Assembly: GCA_905331475.1 (NCBI GenBank) | Contig: CAJNYU010002985.1 | Location: 372,001-436,000, forward strand | Source of the DNA: Rotaria socialis | Lineage: Eukaryota > Rotifera > Eurotatoria > Philodinida > Philodinidae | DNA length: 64,000 bases | Direction of reading: 5' to 3' | In this document: positions 1 to 12,374 of the stretch, in pieces | How the letters are laid out: every line of letters begins with the position of its first letter | How positions within the stretch are numbered: position 1 is the stretch's first letter | The notes under the pieces: generated by a model | Told to the model about the DNA's origin: nothing | Databases searched by the model: none | The model's input: the letters and a program-made list of their open reading frames with translations, nothing else | Position numbers and translations under genes: made by a program

Positions 1-727
1 ATCAATTTTCTTGATAAATTTTTTAAAGAAAATTCATGGGCCGAAAATGCACAAATCGAATCGATTGCTAAAGCAACTGGCCTGACTGAATCTATCATTA
101 AAGTAAGCGAAATAAACATCAAATATGCTATTTTTATTTTATTTCAAAGGTTTATATTGATCAACGTCGTTCTAAATGGAATTCAATGTATCCATCAAAC
201 AGTTATCTTAATTATGGTACCAATGAATTTTCAAATGATCTATCAACATCATCATCGTCATCATTTCATAATGCCAATCAACATTTCATTGGAAATAATT
301 CAATGAAAAATGATTTCGATTTATCAGCAACACGTTTGTGAAATTCATTCAAGTTGCTTTTCTTGTAGTTTTCTCGTTTTGAATATTTAGAACCGAATGA
401 ACTCTTTTGTTCGTCGTCAGCATCTTATCCAACACCAGCAGCAAATTTCTCAATACCAGCACATGCTTCAGGTAGAAAATTAGAAAATAATGAAAAGCAA
501 ACAGCTCTATAGTTTATTCTAGACTATTATTCTTCAAATCCGTATTCAACGGATTGGCGTTATTCATCATTTTCAAATTTTAGTAAGTAATTTTATTGTG
601 TAAGTATTTGATGATAGTTTTATTTTTTTATTTTTTATTCCTATTCTATTAAATAGATCGTGATATTCATCAATATTATCCTTCTTATGTGTGCGATTCA
701 TCGCTCAAATCCGAACCTATTCAATAA
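1..727 (+). CDS. Divergent homeodomain protein, C-terminal part (5' end outside window)
   Basis: The gene enters the window mid-reading-frame. Visible exons are 1-102, 150-333, 391-471, 523 to about 581, and one ending at the stop 725-727. The first two exons encode the second half of a homeodomain: a helix 1/2-like FLDKFFKENSWAEN, then ATGLTESIIK, then a recognition helix VYIDQRRSKW, to be compared with the usual VWFQNRRAKW. An intron falls directly before the V of the recognition helix, a common intron place in homeobox genes. The aromatic W and F of helix 3 are replaced by Y and I, and the near-invariant Asn51 position appears to hold Gln. The rest is a low-complexity Ser/Asn/Tyr-rich tail ending SLKSEPIQ. 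It is likely a nuclear DNA-binding regulator. The family class cannot be assigned because helix 1 lies outside the window. Confidence 0.65.
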
Positions 728-881
728 GAGAACCTATCATTTTGTTGTCTATTTTTCATGTCTAAAACTACTACATAAATAATAAATGTGCAGCAATCTT
801 TGTTCATACAAAAATCGTATTTTTTTCTTCGTATGCGAAACAAGTAGAAAATAAACAAAACCCCCAAAAAATAAAGTTTCA

Positions 882-3800
882 CTACGTTGCGACAATATCA
901 TCTTCGTCGCTATCCACCACTGTGGGTTTTTTAGTAATACTGGTATCTGGTGATTTATGGCGAGATGACGAACGATCGCTATTTGCGGGTGATAGAGGTT
1001 TACGACTTATGGAAGGCGATGATGGTCGTTGCTAGTTATTATAAATAAACAAATAAGAATAGAAAAAAAGTTTAAAAGAATGAAATTATTTACTTGTTTT
1101 GAAGGTAGCTCTCGGTCGATTGTTGTTGAAGATGAACCGCTTAGATTGGATTTCTCTTGATAAAATACAAGAGAAATAGGATTTGAATGAAACTTTCACC
1201 ACATACCTCGATTGCTAGGCAAGTTCGCTTTAAAGCCAGGTGACGACGGACGATGACTGTTAGGTGGAGGCGAACGATCTCGACGCTAGAGAGTAATGTT
1301 AAGAAGAAACAAGATATAAGAATAGTATTGTATATTTACTATTCTCGACGTTGGCTCTGTAATATTTTTGTATGATTGTGTTTTAGGTTGAATTTCACCT
1401 AAAAAGATAAATAATTTAGTACCATATTGTTCATGAAAATGATTAAAATCTTCTTACGTATAGGTACAGTTGGTTTTGCATTTAATTTTAGCCCATAGCT
1501 AGGAGGATCTCGTTTTATTTCACTAGAATTTATTTGAACAATATGCATCATCCATTAAATTAATATGATTTCTTACTTTCCATATGATAATTGCAACGGT
1601 TTTGATGGTGTTGAAATAGGAATATTTTCATTGTCATCACTGTCTGTACGTTCTGATTTTCTGCTGGAAACTGACGATCGTGGTTTAGGTTTTGGCGAAG
1701 ATATTTTATTTGGAGTTTTATCCATTTCTGTTCGATTTAAGTAGCCTCGTAATACTGCTTGGATGGCCCTTAAAGCAGGCTATAGGAAGAAAAAGAAAGG
1801 AAATTTTTTTTTGAATCGTAATATGAGAATTCTTACTTCATTAGCAGTACTACTACTAGCTGATGTTGGTCGACTCGTGATACGCTCATTATCAGAATTA
1901 TCTTCTTTAAAGCTTGAATGTGGCGATGGTCTTACAGATGGCTTCTAAAACATCGAAGCAGATAGTATGTAACATAAGAGATTCCCTTTGAAATGAGATT
2001 CAAACCGAACGAAAAACTTCGAAAGTCCTACAGTATTTCAATACTAAAACGAAGTATTGCAGTAGTTTAAAAGTAACTTGTGAAATAGACGTTTCTTATT
2101 TTGCTGATGAGTTTAATATTGATTCTTAATAATTTCATAAAACAAATCTTTGTCTATGCGAATGTAAACTTCGAATAATCTAATCTAAACTCTAAACATA
2201 CTTTATCGTAGCAACATCAATTGTGATATATATTTAGACAGTGCAAGTATTAAACAATTAATTTTAATATCAATAATCCTACATCTACGTCATATAAATT
2301 TTCATGTCATAGTTTACTTACTGCACGCACTTGATCTTTTTGTGATTTATCATGCTTGCGCCATCCTCGTTGAATCACAGTAGCTGCACGTTTCTCTCGA
2401 AATCTTTTTACAGAAGGATCATTAATGCTTGAATGAAATAAATAGGAGATTATTGTCATTAGCAAAATGGTTACGATTTCAATCTTACCTAGTGACGATC
2501 GGTACAGCTAATTTTCGGGTCGGTGTAGTTGGTCTAAAATGTAAGCATAGTAATTTTTAGCCTGCTAAAGCAGATCAACTCTATCCTGTTTGACATTGCA
2601 TGTTTTCGTAGAAATCTGAACGATGATATTTTTTATCGAAAATTTGACTCTTTAGGATATCTCAGACGAAGAAGAATGGAGTTGTCTGTACTGAAAATTT
2701 TTAACAATGGTAAAACTTGTTAGGATTGATAGTTTTAATAAAACAGATGTAACTATAGTTCAGTCGAGCAAAAATCAGATTCATTCAAAACTTTCATTAC
2801 TCTGGATGACTCTTATTCGTGAGCCTGATATGAGGTTAGTTGCGGTATGACAGAATATGAATATGCCTTTATTTGCTTTTATATTACCTTGAAGCATTTT
2901 TTCTAGGTGTGACAGATAAGGGTGAATCTAGACGATCACCGACGTTAGGTGATGACCGTGGTGTTCGATTTCCAATTTCTTTCGAAGTCCGTCTCGACAA
3001 GTTAAGATTCTCTCGCATTTGTTCTTCATTGTTACGGCTCAATAAAGGTGATGAACGAGCAGCAGACTTGGGTCGTTTTAGTTCTTCAAGTTCACCAGTA
3101 ACTCGATCAAAACTTTTGTGATACTCATCACGTTCACGTCGCATTTTAAGCAAATTATCATTCATTTGTTCAATTTCATTTTCATAATTTTTACATTTTT
3201 GTTTAAGATTCTCCATTGCTTTTAGTAATTCTGGATGGCTACTGTCATCCTAAAAATAAAAACTTCGATATAACTGCGCAAAGATCTCACTATAATAAAA
3301 TCAATTAGGTCATCTATATTCGTAAATAATTTATCGTTATAGATAATAAACTTTCATATTTTTATCATATTAGAAACCGAATAACATACCGATGAATGAG
3401 TTGTTCTTGTTGGGTTTATCTGTTCTAATTCTGCAACTCTTTTTCTTAAACTTTCATTTTCTTCTTTGTGGCCATCTCTTTCTTTAGTTAATTTTTGTAT
3501 GGCTTGCTTTTTTTCTTCTTCTATTGTAGCTGAATAACCACTTAAAATAAATAATAAAATAAAATGGTTCATCACTGTTCTTTTTACTTTTGGCTCAGCT
3601 GATGTGATTTTTCGAATCGTTGTCGGTCAAGTTCACTGAAAAGAGCACGATTTTGTATTTCTAATTCTTTACTCTTTGTCCATTTTTGATCACTTTGTAT
3701 TTCCCTACATTTCAAATGCCAATATATGCCTTACGACATGAATTCTATTTCAAACATACTCAAGTTTTGATTCTTTTTCTTTAAGTTGTAATTCTAATTT

Positions 3801-4666
3801 AAATATACGTTGTTTTAAACGTAGAGCAACATTCTAGAAATAGAGAAAAAAGAATAAAAAAATTTTCACTCATTATTTAAATCATTTACCGGATTGGAAC
3901 TACTATTATGACTTCGATCTGTCGATGATCCTGTTAATGCTCCTCGTAAATCACCATCCTAATAAAAGATTATTTTCATACGATAATAAATTCATCTTAA
4001 ATTTTACCTGGTTCGTTTCATAGAAAGCTCCGATTTCTTTTTGTTTTCGTACATTATCTTCTTCTAAACGTCGAATTTTAGCACGAAGAATACTATTCTC
4101 ATTTTTCACTGTTTTCATGTCCTTAATTAAAAAAAGATATAACGGTACAAAATACAATGAAATAAAAATAGAAACTTTTTTCAACAACTGTATTTCTTCA
4201 TAATAATCTTCTTGTGCTTTATATTTTGGATTTCCGCTCGCTGATCGATTTGCTGGTGAGAAAGAAAGGAAAATATAATTCGGCTTCCGAAATCTTTTAA
4301 AAATTCTTGTTCCTACTAGATTTCAATGCTAATTCGCTTGCAGTTTTTGTACGTGGTATGTGTCTTTCAGAAATCATCTCCGGTTCTGATTGTGGATTCG
4401 GATTATAATAGCCTCGTAAATAATCGGATGTACTTCGATAGGCAAGATCATTGTCGTCGACTGCATTTAGATGTGTAAATGGTTTTCGTTTTCTATTCAT
4501 ATATCCTGTTAAACCTGAAGTGAAATAAATTTTAAATAAATAACTTTCTTGTTTTTGTTGTTCGTCAAGTAGAATTCTTTTAAATCTTACCTTGACCATA
4601 CGGTAGTTGTTCAACATATGCTTCACGTACGCTTTTCGTACGAGTTCCTCCCGTGCCTTTTGACAT
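882..4666 (-). CDS. IQCE: IQ domain-containing protein E (IQCE) orthologue
   Basis: This multi-exon gene starts at the ATG complementary to 4664-4666 (MSKGTGGTRTKS) and ends at 882-884. In order it shows a basic N-terminus, an EDYYEEIQLLKK segment, a coiled coil with KIRRLEEDNVRKQKEIGAFY, further heptad-rich exons, a Ser/Pro-rich stretch, two IQ motifs (AATVIQRGWRKH encoded near 2370, and AIQAVLRGYLNR near 1760), and an acidic C-terminus DSDEDDIVAT. Human IQCE has the same order, with MYDEIIELKK, KLRRLEEENSRKDRQIEQL, IQ motifs and a closing DDSDDIVIA. In vertebrates IQCE works with EFCAB7 to hold the EVC-EVC2 complex at the ciliary base and supports Hedgehog signalling. Here a ciliary role is inferred. 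It is divergent with the aminotransferase gene, and an X-box-like site lies 57 bases upstream of its start. Confidence 0.85.
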
Positions 4667-4722
4667 CTTAACAAATTGAAAATATTTGATAGAACAATTG
4701 TAGGAAGATATGCATTACCATT

Positions 4723-4736
4723 GATACTATGGAAAC
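4723..4736 (-). promoter_or_regulatory. X-box-like RFX site upstream of IQCE
   Basis: Read on the gene strand the site is GTTTCCATAGTATC, matching 13 of 14 positions of the classical X-box pattern RTHNYYWTRRNRAC. It lies 57 to 70 bases upstream of the IQCE start codon, where X-boxes of ciliary genes usually sit. It is the least symmetrical of the four candidate sites in this window. Confidence 0.4.
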
Positions 4737-5002
4737 AGCATCCATCAAGATTGATGGAGAGCAAGTAACGACATCTATGGAATTTCTTTATGAAAATTTT
4801 AACATGGCCACAAGCTTTCAATCACAGCAGAAAGGTATCTGAGGTTCTCAATCGAACCGAAGGGCGCACCTTTTTTTTTATTAGTGTTCCGCTTTTCTCT
4901 TTACGGTTGTTTCTTTTTCTGTTTGCTTCACGAGGCATTTGTACATTTCAACGCTGCTTGAATTTGTTTTTTTTTGTCGATCGATTTTCCATAGGAGAAA
5001 CT

Positions 5003-8000
5003 ATGCTGCCGTTAAAAACTCGATTATCATGGAATGCAACACGAATTATAGCTGCAACTGCTATGACAATGGGAAAAGAATCAAAACGACATTCTTCTCT
5101 AAAAATGGGAAATCTTAATCCACTTGTTAAACTAGTTGAATATGCTGTTCGAGGTAGAAATCATGCAAGAAAAAAAAATCATATTATTTAATTATAATGG
5201 TACTTTCTTATACTTTTTCTTCTTCGTTATAAATTAAGGCCCAATTGTGATTCGTGCTGGAGAAATCGAAACTCAACTGAAGGTATTTAGTATTATTTCT
5301 TTTATTATTCGCGACCCCTCCTGCTGTTCTGTCGTACAGTGTAAGCATATTTTTCTGTTGTGAGAAAATAAGTCTTCTGAGCAAAAATAAAATCATTTTC
5401 TTGTCGACATATTTCTGATCCCATTTACGAACGTGCTTATTTCTCAAGAACTATTAGTATATATATATATATATATATACATCGTCGCCTCTCCTATCAT
5501 ATATGGACTTTGTATTATACATTGACTTTAAAGATATCTTATCCGATGAGAGAAAAAAACATATTGATAGAAGCGCAGGAGAAAGAAAGAGAGTGTTTTG
5601 TCAATAATCACAATGCATTCTCATGTTTATACCTTTTGTTATTAATATTTGAATATCGTTGATGTCACAAGTGCGCGTGATAGGCTTTCTCTTCCTTTCG
5701 TCCTAAAAAACATTTACCAAAATAAAACAATTATTTNAGCATGCAAATATATGGCAGAGAAATTTATATCAAGAAAAAAAAGATAAAGCAGAAGTAAATA
5801 TATACATCGTATGTTGTCCTCTTTCTTTCTTTCTTTTTTTCATTCATTTCAACGAGAGTTAGAACAGAGAGTTAGAACAGCAGGTTCAGTATTTCTGTGT
5901 TTCATTTAAAAAAACAATGAATAATTCCGCGGAAAACAATAAATTCCTTACGATTGAAACTTTAAATCCTCGCATCCTTGACGTTGAATATGCCGTTCGA
6001 GGTCCCATTGTTATTCGTGCTGCCGAAATTGAAAAACAAATAAAAGGAGTATTAATATAAATTAAATTTTTGTTTTCCAATAATGCTAACTTTAATTTCT
6101 TAAGGGTAATCATAGTTTTCCATTCGATCGTGTTATTCGAGCTAATATTGGCGATTGCCATGCCAGTGGTAATCAAGTACCGGTTACATATATTCGTCAA
6201 GTTTGTTTTCTAATTATTTGTTTTTAACTTTCATAATTATACATATATATGTTTTAAAAGTTCCTTGCTGGTTGTACGTATCCACCGCTAATGGATTCCC
6301 CTGACTTTCCATCGGATATTAAACAAAAAGTCGAACGTTTATTATCTGTTTGTGGTGGAAAAAGCCTCGGGGCATACACTGAAAGTCAAGGTCTTATAGC
6401 TGTACGAGAAGATATTGCAGCATACATACAAGAACGTGATGGTTACCCGGCTGATACAAGCGATATTTATCTTTGTAATGGAGCGTCGGACGGGATTAAA
6501 ACAGTGATTAAACTTCTTATGAACAATGATGCAACAAAACCATCAGGAATTGTAAGTTAATAAGAAATATTTTTCTAATAAGATTGAATGTCAATTTTGT
6601 TTTTAATCTTTTTGATGAAAAACACTTGAGACAATGACCTTTTTCTTAGTCATTCAATAGACATGTTTCATTTCTTTCTAACTAGTATTTTTAATGCGGT
6701 GCGAAGCACAGCATTTATGTAGTCCGTCGCGAGTTTCTTTCTTTCAAACTTGAGTACGCATAAAAAGTTCTTATGAAGTGACGCGATGATCAAGAGAAGC
6801 GTAAATGATAGAAAATCCATTCAAACTAGATATAAAACTATGGAGGTGGAACTTGTTACATCTTTTTTCCAATTTTCAATACTAGGCTTCGTTCGCCTAA
6901 AAATATCATTCGACAATGATGATTTTGAAACGTTTTATTGTTTTAGTTTCGCGCTAATTAAAATGACGTCATCAATAGTTGTTAACCAATAGTCTATTGC
7001 TTTACATCTGATTCAAGATAATGATTCATGAAAATAATTAATCGCTCACTGAAAAAAATCGTTAGAAAACTGGTTGTTACGTTTTCAGAGAGATTTCCTA
7101 GTGATGAAATTTAAAATGGTCGATTTAAGAATAGTGAATGCGAAATTTTTATTCAAAATTCGTATACGGAAATAATAAAAAAATAAACGTTTGTAATGAA
7201 TCTTAAAGTGAATCATTTATTTTTTAAATCTTATTCGGGCTACTTTTGAATATTCGGCTCTTGTGCTTCGCACCGCATTTCGTAGTCGAGTGAAACTCGA
7301 ATACCATCTAGTTTAAACACGAGGACAGTTAATTTACAATGGAAAATTTTGTTTTTGTAGAGAAATTTTTATTTTAAAAGCATTAAATTATTCTCTGCAT
7401 TATTCAATTGTATCCGTATAGAATAAAATAATTGTTTTATTTTGGTAAATGTTTTTTAGGATGCGTTTTTCATAACATGCTATTTTCATGCACTATCTAT
7501 GGTTTCATTTTTCATATTATCAGTACAAAAAATAAAACAAATTATTCTCACATTTTTTCTCAAAAACAAAATTTATTCGTTTCTTGATCGAAACCACATC
7601 GATATTTTATATTCAAACTGTTATAGTAAAGGTAACGTGATACTTCATCAACACATTAAAACTACAGCAAAAATTCAATAGTTCTAATACTTCGACGAGA
7701 GGCTTTCAGCGAATACAACGTGAATATATATATATATATATGCTCGTGCATCTTTACGAAAAGGCTAAAGCTTTTTGATATCAATAGTTGAATGTTCTTT
7801 AATATGAATGAACGAATGAGCCATTCTCTCATAGATGATACCTGTTCCGCAATATCCATTATATAGTGCTACTTTATCTGAATATGGTGCTCATCAAATA
7901 GGATACTATCTTGACGAAGATAATAATTGGGCATTGGATATAGATGAATTGGAACGAGCCATCAATGCAGCAAAAGATCGTTGTACACCTCGTGGCATTG

Positions 8001-9087
8001 TCATAATTAATCCTGGAAATCCTACCGGTAAACGATATTTTCAGAGACATCATTCTTGGCATTGATAATTATTTTATTTTGTTATATTAGGTCAAGTTCT
8101 TTCACGTGAAAATATTGAAAATGTAGTTCGTTTTGGTAAATATGAAGAGAGTGATAATCTTTTTCTTTGTTCTATAGTTATTTATTTAATTTAGCTCACA
8201 AACATCGATTGTTTATACTTGCGGATGAAGTCTATCAAGAGAATGTTTATTTGCCAGGCTCAAAATTTTTTTCGTTCAAAAAAGCTTTAATGGATCTTGG
8301 TGCGCCATTTAATCAAATGGAAATGGGTATTTCTTTTTGTTCATGTTTAAAATAGGATATTAATATATACACGTATTTCGTATTTTATTTAGCTTCATTT
8401 CATTCAGCGTCAAAAGGTTGGCATGGAGAGTAAGTTGAATAAATTTAAAAAAATATATCTTAAAAGAAAATCTTTATTTTTATTAGATGTGGTTCACGTG
8501 GTGGTTATTATGAATTAATTAATATTGATAAAGATGTACGAGTACAAGTTAATAAATTAATCTCTGCATCTCTATGTTCGGCAGCATGGGGTCAAGCTAT
8601 GATGGGAGCTATTATAAATCCACCAAAGGAGGGTGAACCATCCTACGAATTATATAAAAAAGAACGTTTAGATATTGTCAATCGGTTAAAACAAAAAGCT
8701 GAACTTGTCAGTAAATTATTTAATTCTGTTGAAGGTGTCAAATGTAATGCTGTAATGGGGTATGTCAATTGAAAGAACTTTTCGTTTTTAATTCAATGAG
8801 AGATATTTATTTTTCTTTATGGTAGCGCTATGTATGCTTTTCCACGTATTGAACTACCAGAAAAAGTAATTAATCATGCTAAATCGAAAAATATGGCACC
8901 CGATGCATTTTATTGTTTTCAATTACTTGAAAAAACGGGCATTTGTGTTGTACCTGGCAGTGGTTTTAAACAAAAACCAGGTACACACCATTTTCGTACA
9001 ACAATTTTACCACCTGTCGATCAAATGGCAGATATGGTAGAAAAATTCCGTACATTCCATATGGAATTTTTGCGTGAATGGAAATAG
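5003..9087 (+). CDS. GPT: Alanine aminotransferase with two alternative first exons
   Basis: PLP-dependent transaminase interconverting alanine plus 2-oxoglutarate with pyruvate plus glutamate. Shared exons are 6105-6200, 6261-6551, 7835-8027, 8091-8135, 8195-8326, 8393-8429, 8487-8759 and 8826-9087. Family marks include [61 protein letters not shown], the PLP-lysine motif SASKGW and the C-terminal [10 protein letters not shown]. The N-terminus comes in two versions. Exons 5003-5153 plus 5239-5282 begin [20 protein letters not shown], basic and without acidic residues like a mitochondrial presequence (507 aa in all). Exon 5917-6048 begins [19 protein letters not shown], like cytosolic ALT (486 aa). 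Both encode [19 protein letters not shown](L/I)K and join in phase to 6105. Intron 6552-7834 is unusually long and carries an insertion. An unresolved base (n) lies near 5737. Confidence 0.92.
6693..7279. mobile_element. MITE-like element with hairpin inverted termini inside an aminotransferase intron
   Basis: An 18-base sequence at 6693-6710 (AATGCGGTGCGAAGCACA) is repeated exactly in inverse orientation at 7262-7279. Each copy contains its own small hairpin, GTGC-GAA-GCAC or its complement. Just outside lie CTAG at 6682-6685 and again near 7309, which could be a target duplication or part of the termini. Next to the right copy is a second small hairpin, TCGAGT-GAA-ACTCGA. The interior of about 550 bases codes for nothing recognisable. 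It sits in the 1283-base intron 6552-7834, while neighbouring introns are 50-70 bases, so the insertion explains most of the extra length. A non-autonomous DNA element is the best reading; the superfamily is unknown. Confidence 0.55.
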
Positions 9088-9880
9088 ATTTTAGTTCTTT
9101 TTTTTAATAAAATATATGCTGAGCAGAACTCTATTATATGATAAGACTATTAAGATTATCATACAGCGGAAATTGAATGCGGGTAATTTAAATAACAATG
9201 ATTGAATAATATTATATAGTGCATGCCTCCTGATTCAATGTAATAATTTGATATTGGAGAAGATAGGCATCTGTATCTTTCTGAGAATAATTGAAAGAAA
9301 ACTACGATACTTTTTGGCGAAATACTCGAACTCAAGTGTATGCATCAGACGCACAATCGACATTACTCGAAGCACTTCTAGAAAATGTATTAATAGTCTG
9401 CTGGCCATTCTTATTCATAGACGTATCTAAAATCTCCTAAAACAGTCACTTATGCTTTACGTGAGCATAGCATGTGTGGCATTTTTTTGTTTCGAAGAAA
9501 AAATCATTTTCCATTATCAAGGAACGGAATCATTCTTCACGTGCTTCGAAGATTTCTTTGTACGTAAAAGAAAGCAACAAGTCAAATACGTTAACTAAAC
9601 AAACACGCATATTTTTCATTCTAAGATATTACGGAAGACGTGCTTTCAACAAAACAAACACTAAACAGTTCTCTTGAGATCGAATTTCGATAATTTGGGT
9701 GTGGTTTCATCGGAATTTAATATCTCCACTAGTTGGTTCATTCAAATAATAATGTCAGATAGGCATTAAGCTTGAAAAAAAATTTTTTTTATTCATACTA
9801 CTGTATGTAGATGCTTATAATTTACTAGAACTTTATCCGTAATTCTTGATCAGCACAGAATTTTGTTTGTGAAAGTAGAT

Positions 9881-10015
9881 TGACCCCTAGACGAACTTCT
9901 TTTGGTCTGCGTAGGAGACACTTGAGAATCTTGATCAAGAAAGTCATGCGCTATGGACCAAACTTGAGGTCAGCGCATGTACAGCGCAGAAAAAAAGTTC
10001 GACTAGGGACCTCAA
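9881..10015. repeat. Short foldback element (about 135 bp)
   Basis: The left end, TGACCCCTAGACGAACTTC and onward to TCTGCG, matches the reverse complement of the right end, which reads GGTCCCTAGTCGAACTT and onward to TCTGCG. The arms are about 28 bases with several mismatches. A second inverted pair lies inside, CATGCGCT against AGCGCATG. The fold is consistent with a miniature inverted-repeat element or the core of a structured RNA. No coding content was seen. Confidence 0.5.
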
Positions 10016-11920
10016 TTACTATGTAAGAGAAAAGAAATCTTTCATGGTTAAAAATTAGCTTTTCTGTTTTTTTGCAGGAGGTAGAGATAAAATTAATTTT
10101 ATAAAATACTTAAAAAATGAAGCATCTGTCTAACAATAAAATAAAGCGCTGCACTTGATTTACAATATGACAGATTATTTCAACCTACATTATCCTGATG
10201 ATCTCTATTCAAAAAGCAGTTCTTTCAGAAAATTGAATTAAATATTGCAAGAAAATGTATTATCTGTATCTGTAGACCGAACTCTGAAAATTTTCTTTTA
10301 TTATAAATCCTAAATTTAAGAAACAGTTTCAGGATTTTATTTGATTTATTCGAAAATATTCTCTATGAAATGATGAAACTTGAAAGATGTCCTTATGTAA
10401 TTGATTTCGCAACTTTATTTTAATACTGAATAAATAATTGGTCGATAGAAAAATGCAATATTATTGAGTATATTTTGTCTTTGTCGACGCATATTACAAA
10501 CGTATTTATTAACAGAATAATATTTACGATAAATATTGTACACATAAAACTTTTCATTGTTTTTGTTTAAAAATCGTAAATTTTTCTTTCGTCAAATGTT
10601 ATGAAAAGCAAACATAAACGCACGCACAAGGTCTTATTACACATTATCCTATCAAGGAAAAACTAGCAAGAAAAGCACAATATTTACGTGTGACATATCA
10701 ATATCAATAGAAAAATTAAGTGTACTCAAAATTAAATGCTATTCTCAATAATTCGAAAATGTTCTATGATTATTATTCGAAAACACGTAGAATATAAATC
10801 ATTTCGACATTATCCAAAACTATTCTATTCCCACAAAGCTACTTCTAGTAAGTATTTCCAAATAGAAATACGAACATGTAACTGTATAAAATAATCATGA
10901 ATAGTAGATTTATTTAATCAACGAATCTTCTCATCGACACCTAGCGACATAGTGAGAAAATATAATAGCTCGCTAGTCATTGCTGGTTTTAACAACAGAA
11001 GACTTATCGTAGTAGAAGAGAAAAGAAAAAAAAACCAACCCACCCGGTGCGTAATGTAATGAGTCACTTTCACAATATCAGAACTTTGTTTTTTGCTTTG
11101 TCATGAAGATAGAGTTTATTTGAATGAAGAAAGGCGACGATGAAAGCATATGGCAACCATGCGTCTGTTGAATGATCTCGAGCATAGAGTTTACTTCATA
11201 ATGCAACAGTTTTGCATCGTCATTATCGCAACGTACTTTTTTCTCTCTTGCTCTTATCAGTATTCAGATGTATATATATGAGATTTTTTTATATATTTTT
11301 TTGCTTTGAATTAAACAAAAGAAGATAAACTGATCGAATCAATCTTCATATAAATATAATCATAACCGCATTGTATATTTTCAATGCGATTGTGAAGTTT
11401 ACGATCGTCTTACTTTGTTTGAACAGCATATATGTATGTAACATTCCTCATAGTAGTCAAATAATTTTTGTCTCGTTCGTAAGATAAGAAAGTGTCTTTT
11501 CTATCAATCATTTTTCCCCCGATTAGGTTTCAAAGGTTACTCTCTAAGTACAACCACCTTTGCAACCAATCTCATTGAATATAAACAAGTTATCAACCGA
11601 AAAGTACCTTCGATATATGATTGTTTCTCTTAGCATGAGTTACTAGGATGGTAGACGGCTTGTTATTCCTTGTGGATTCGTTGTAATAGACATCGAACAT
11701 CTGGCAGAAATAGTTCTATATTATTTATTGTTTGATAGTATGCGAAATCGTTGCTTTTGTTACACTACTGAAATTTGCGTTATTAGACAAAAAAGTGAGA
11801 ATATAAGAGGAGAAACACACTTGCATATATGATTGACATTTAGCTTTTTCAAAGAAGTTGCAAATTAGAATAAAATATATTTCATAGACGAAAGTGTCCG
11901 AGCCCATGTAAAAAATTTGG

Positions 11921-12130
11921 ATTAAAAATCTATTACAATGGCACTATTTTAATCACATTTTTCAACCTCAAACGGCAGATTATTTGCGATTTTGATTTTA
12001 TTTTAATCGATTGTAATAGTGTTGTAGGTAATCAATTAAATTGATTCAAATAAAATCAAAATCAAAAATAATCTGCCTTTTACGGTTGAAAAATCAGATT
12101 ATAATAGTGCCATTACAGTAGATTTCTAAT
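11921..12130. mobile_element. Foldback MITE (210 bp, arms about 83 bases)
   Basis: The left arm starts ATTAAAAATCTATTACAATG and the right arm, read in reverse complement, starts ATTAGAAATCTACTGTAATG. The two stay alignable for about 83 bases, through GGCACTATTWTAATC and GGCAGATTATTT to GATTTTGATTTTATTT, leaving a short AT-rich loop. Mismatches are scattered at roughly one in seven, so the copy is not fresh. It is a typical hairpin MITE. It lies 245 bases upstream of the glutathionylspermidine synthetase start. Confidence 0.7.
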
Positions 12131-12374
12131 CGCATAAAAATCAATTATAATCAGATTTCTACGATTTTGCTTTACATCGGAAATGAAAGCTTTTAGCTAG
12201 ATTATGATAGCAGGAGATTTTTTTTGCATAAAATCGATTCTTTTTAAGGTAAACGTTAAGAATAATATTTTATGCGAAGTTTTCATTCCTATCTTTTCTA
12301 TCGGTACAAAATATTTAGGTAATATAGGAAGAGCATATCTAATTTTTTTTCTAAACTATATTACAGAACCTATA

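Larger units (their letters stand above)
9088..12374. other. Intergenic region, largely non-coding
   Basis: No gene is supported in this AT-rich stretch between the aminotransferase and the glutathionylspermidine synthetase. It holds two foldback elements, listed separately at 9881-10015 and 11921-12130. Open frames here are short, lack codon bias, and show no family resemblance. Confidence 0.6.

Noticed and set aside
5850-5885. Direct repeat GAGAGTTAGAACAG as a regulatory element of the second aminotransferase promoter
   Set aside because: Only two adjacent copies of 14 bases; replication slippage explains it.
12204-12374. Extending the synthetase start 57 codons upstream
   Set aside because: The family N-terminus aligns from the Met at 12375, giving 620 aa like the E. 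coli enzyme; the upstream residues are hydrophobic noise.
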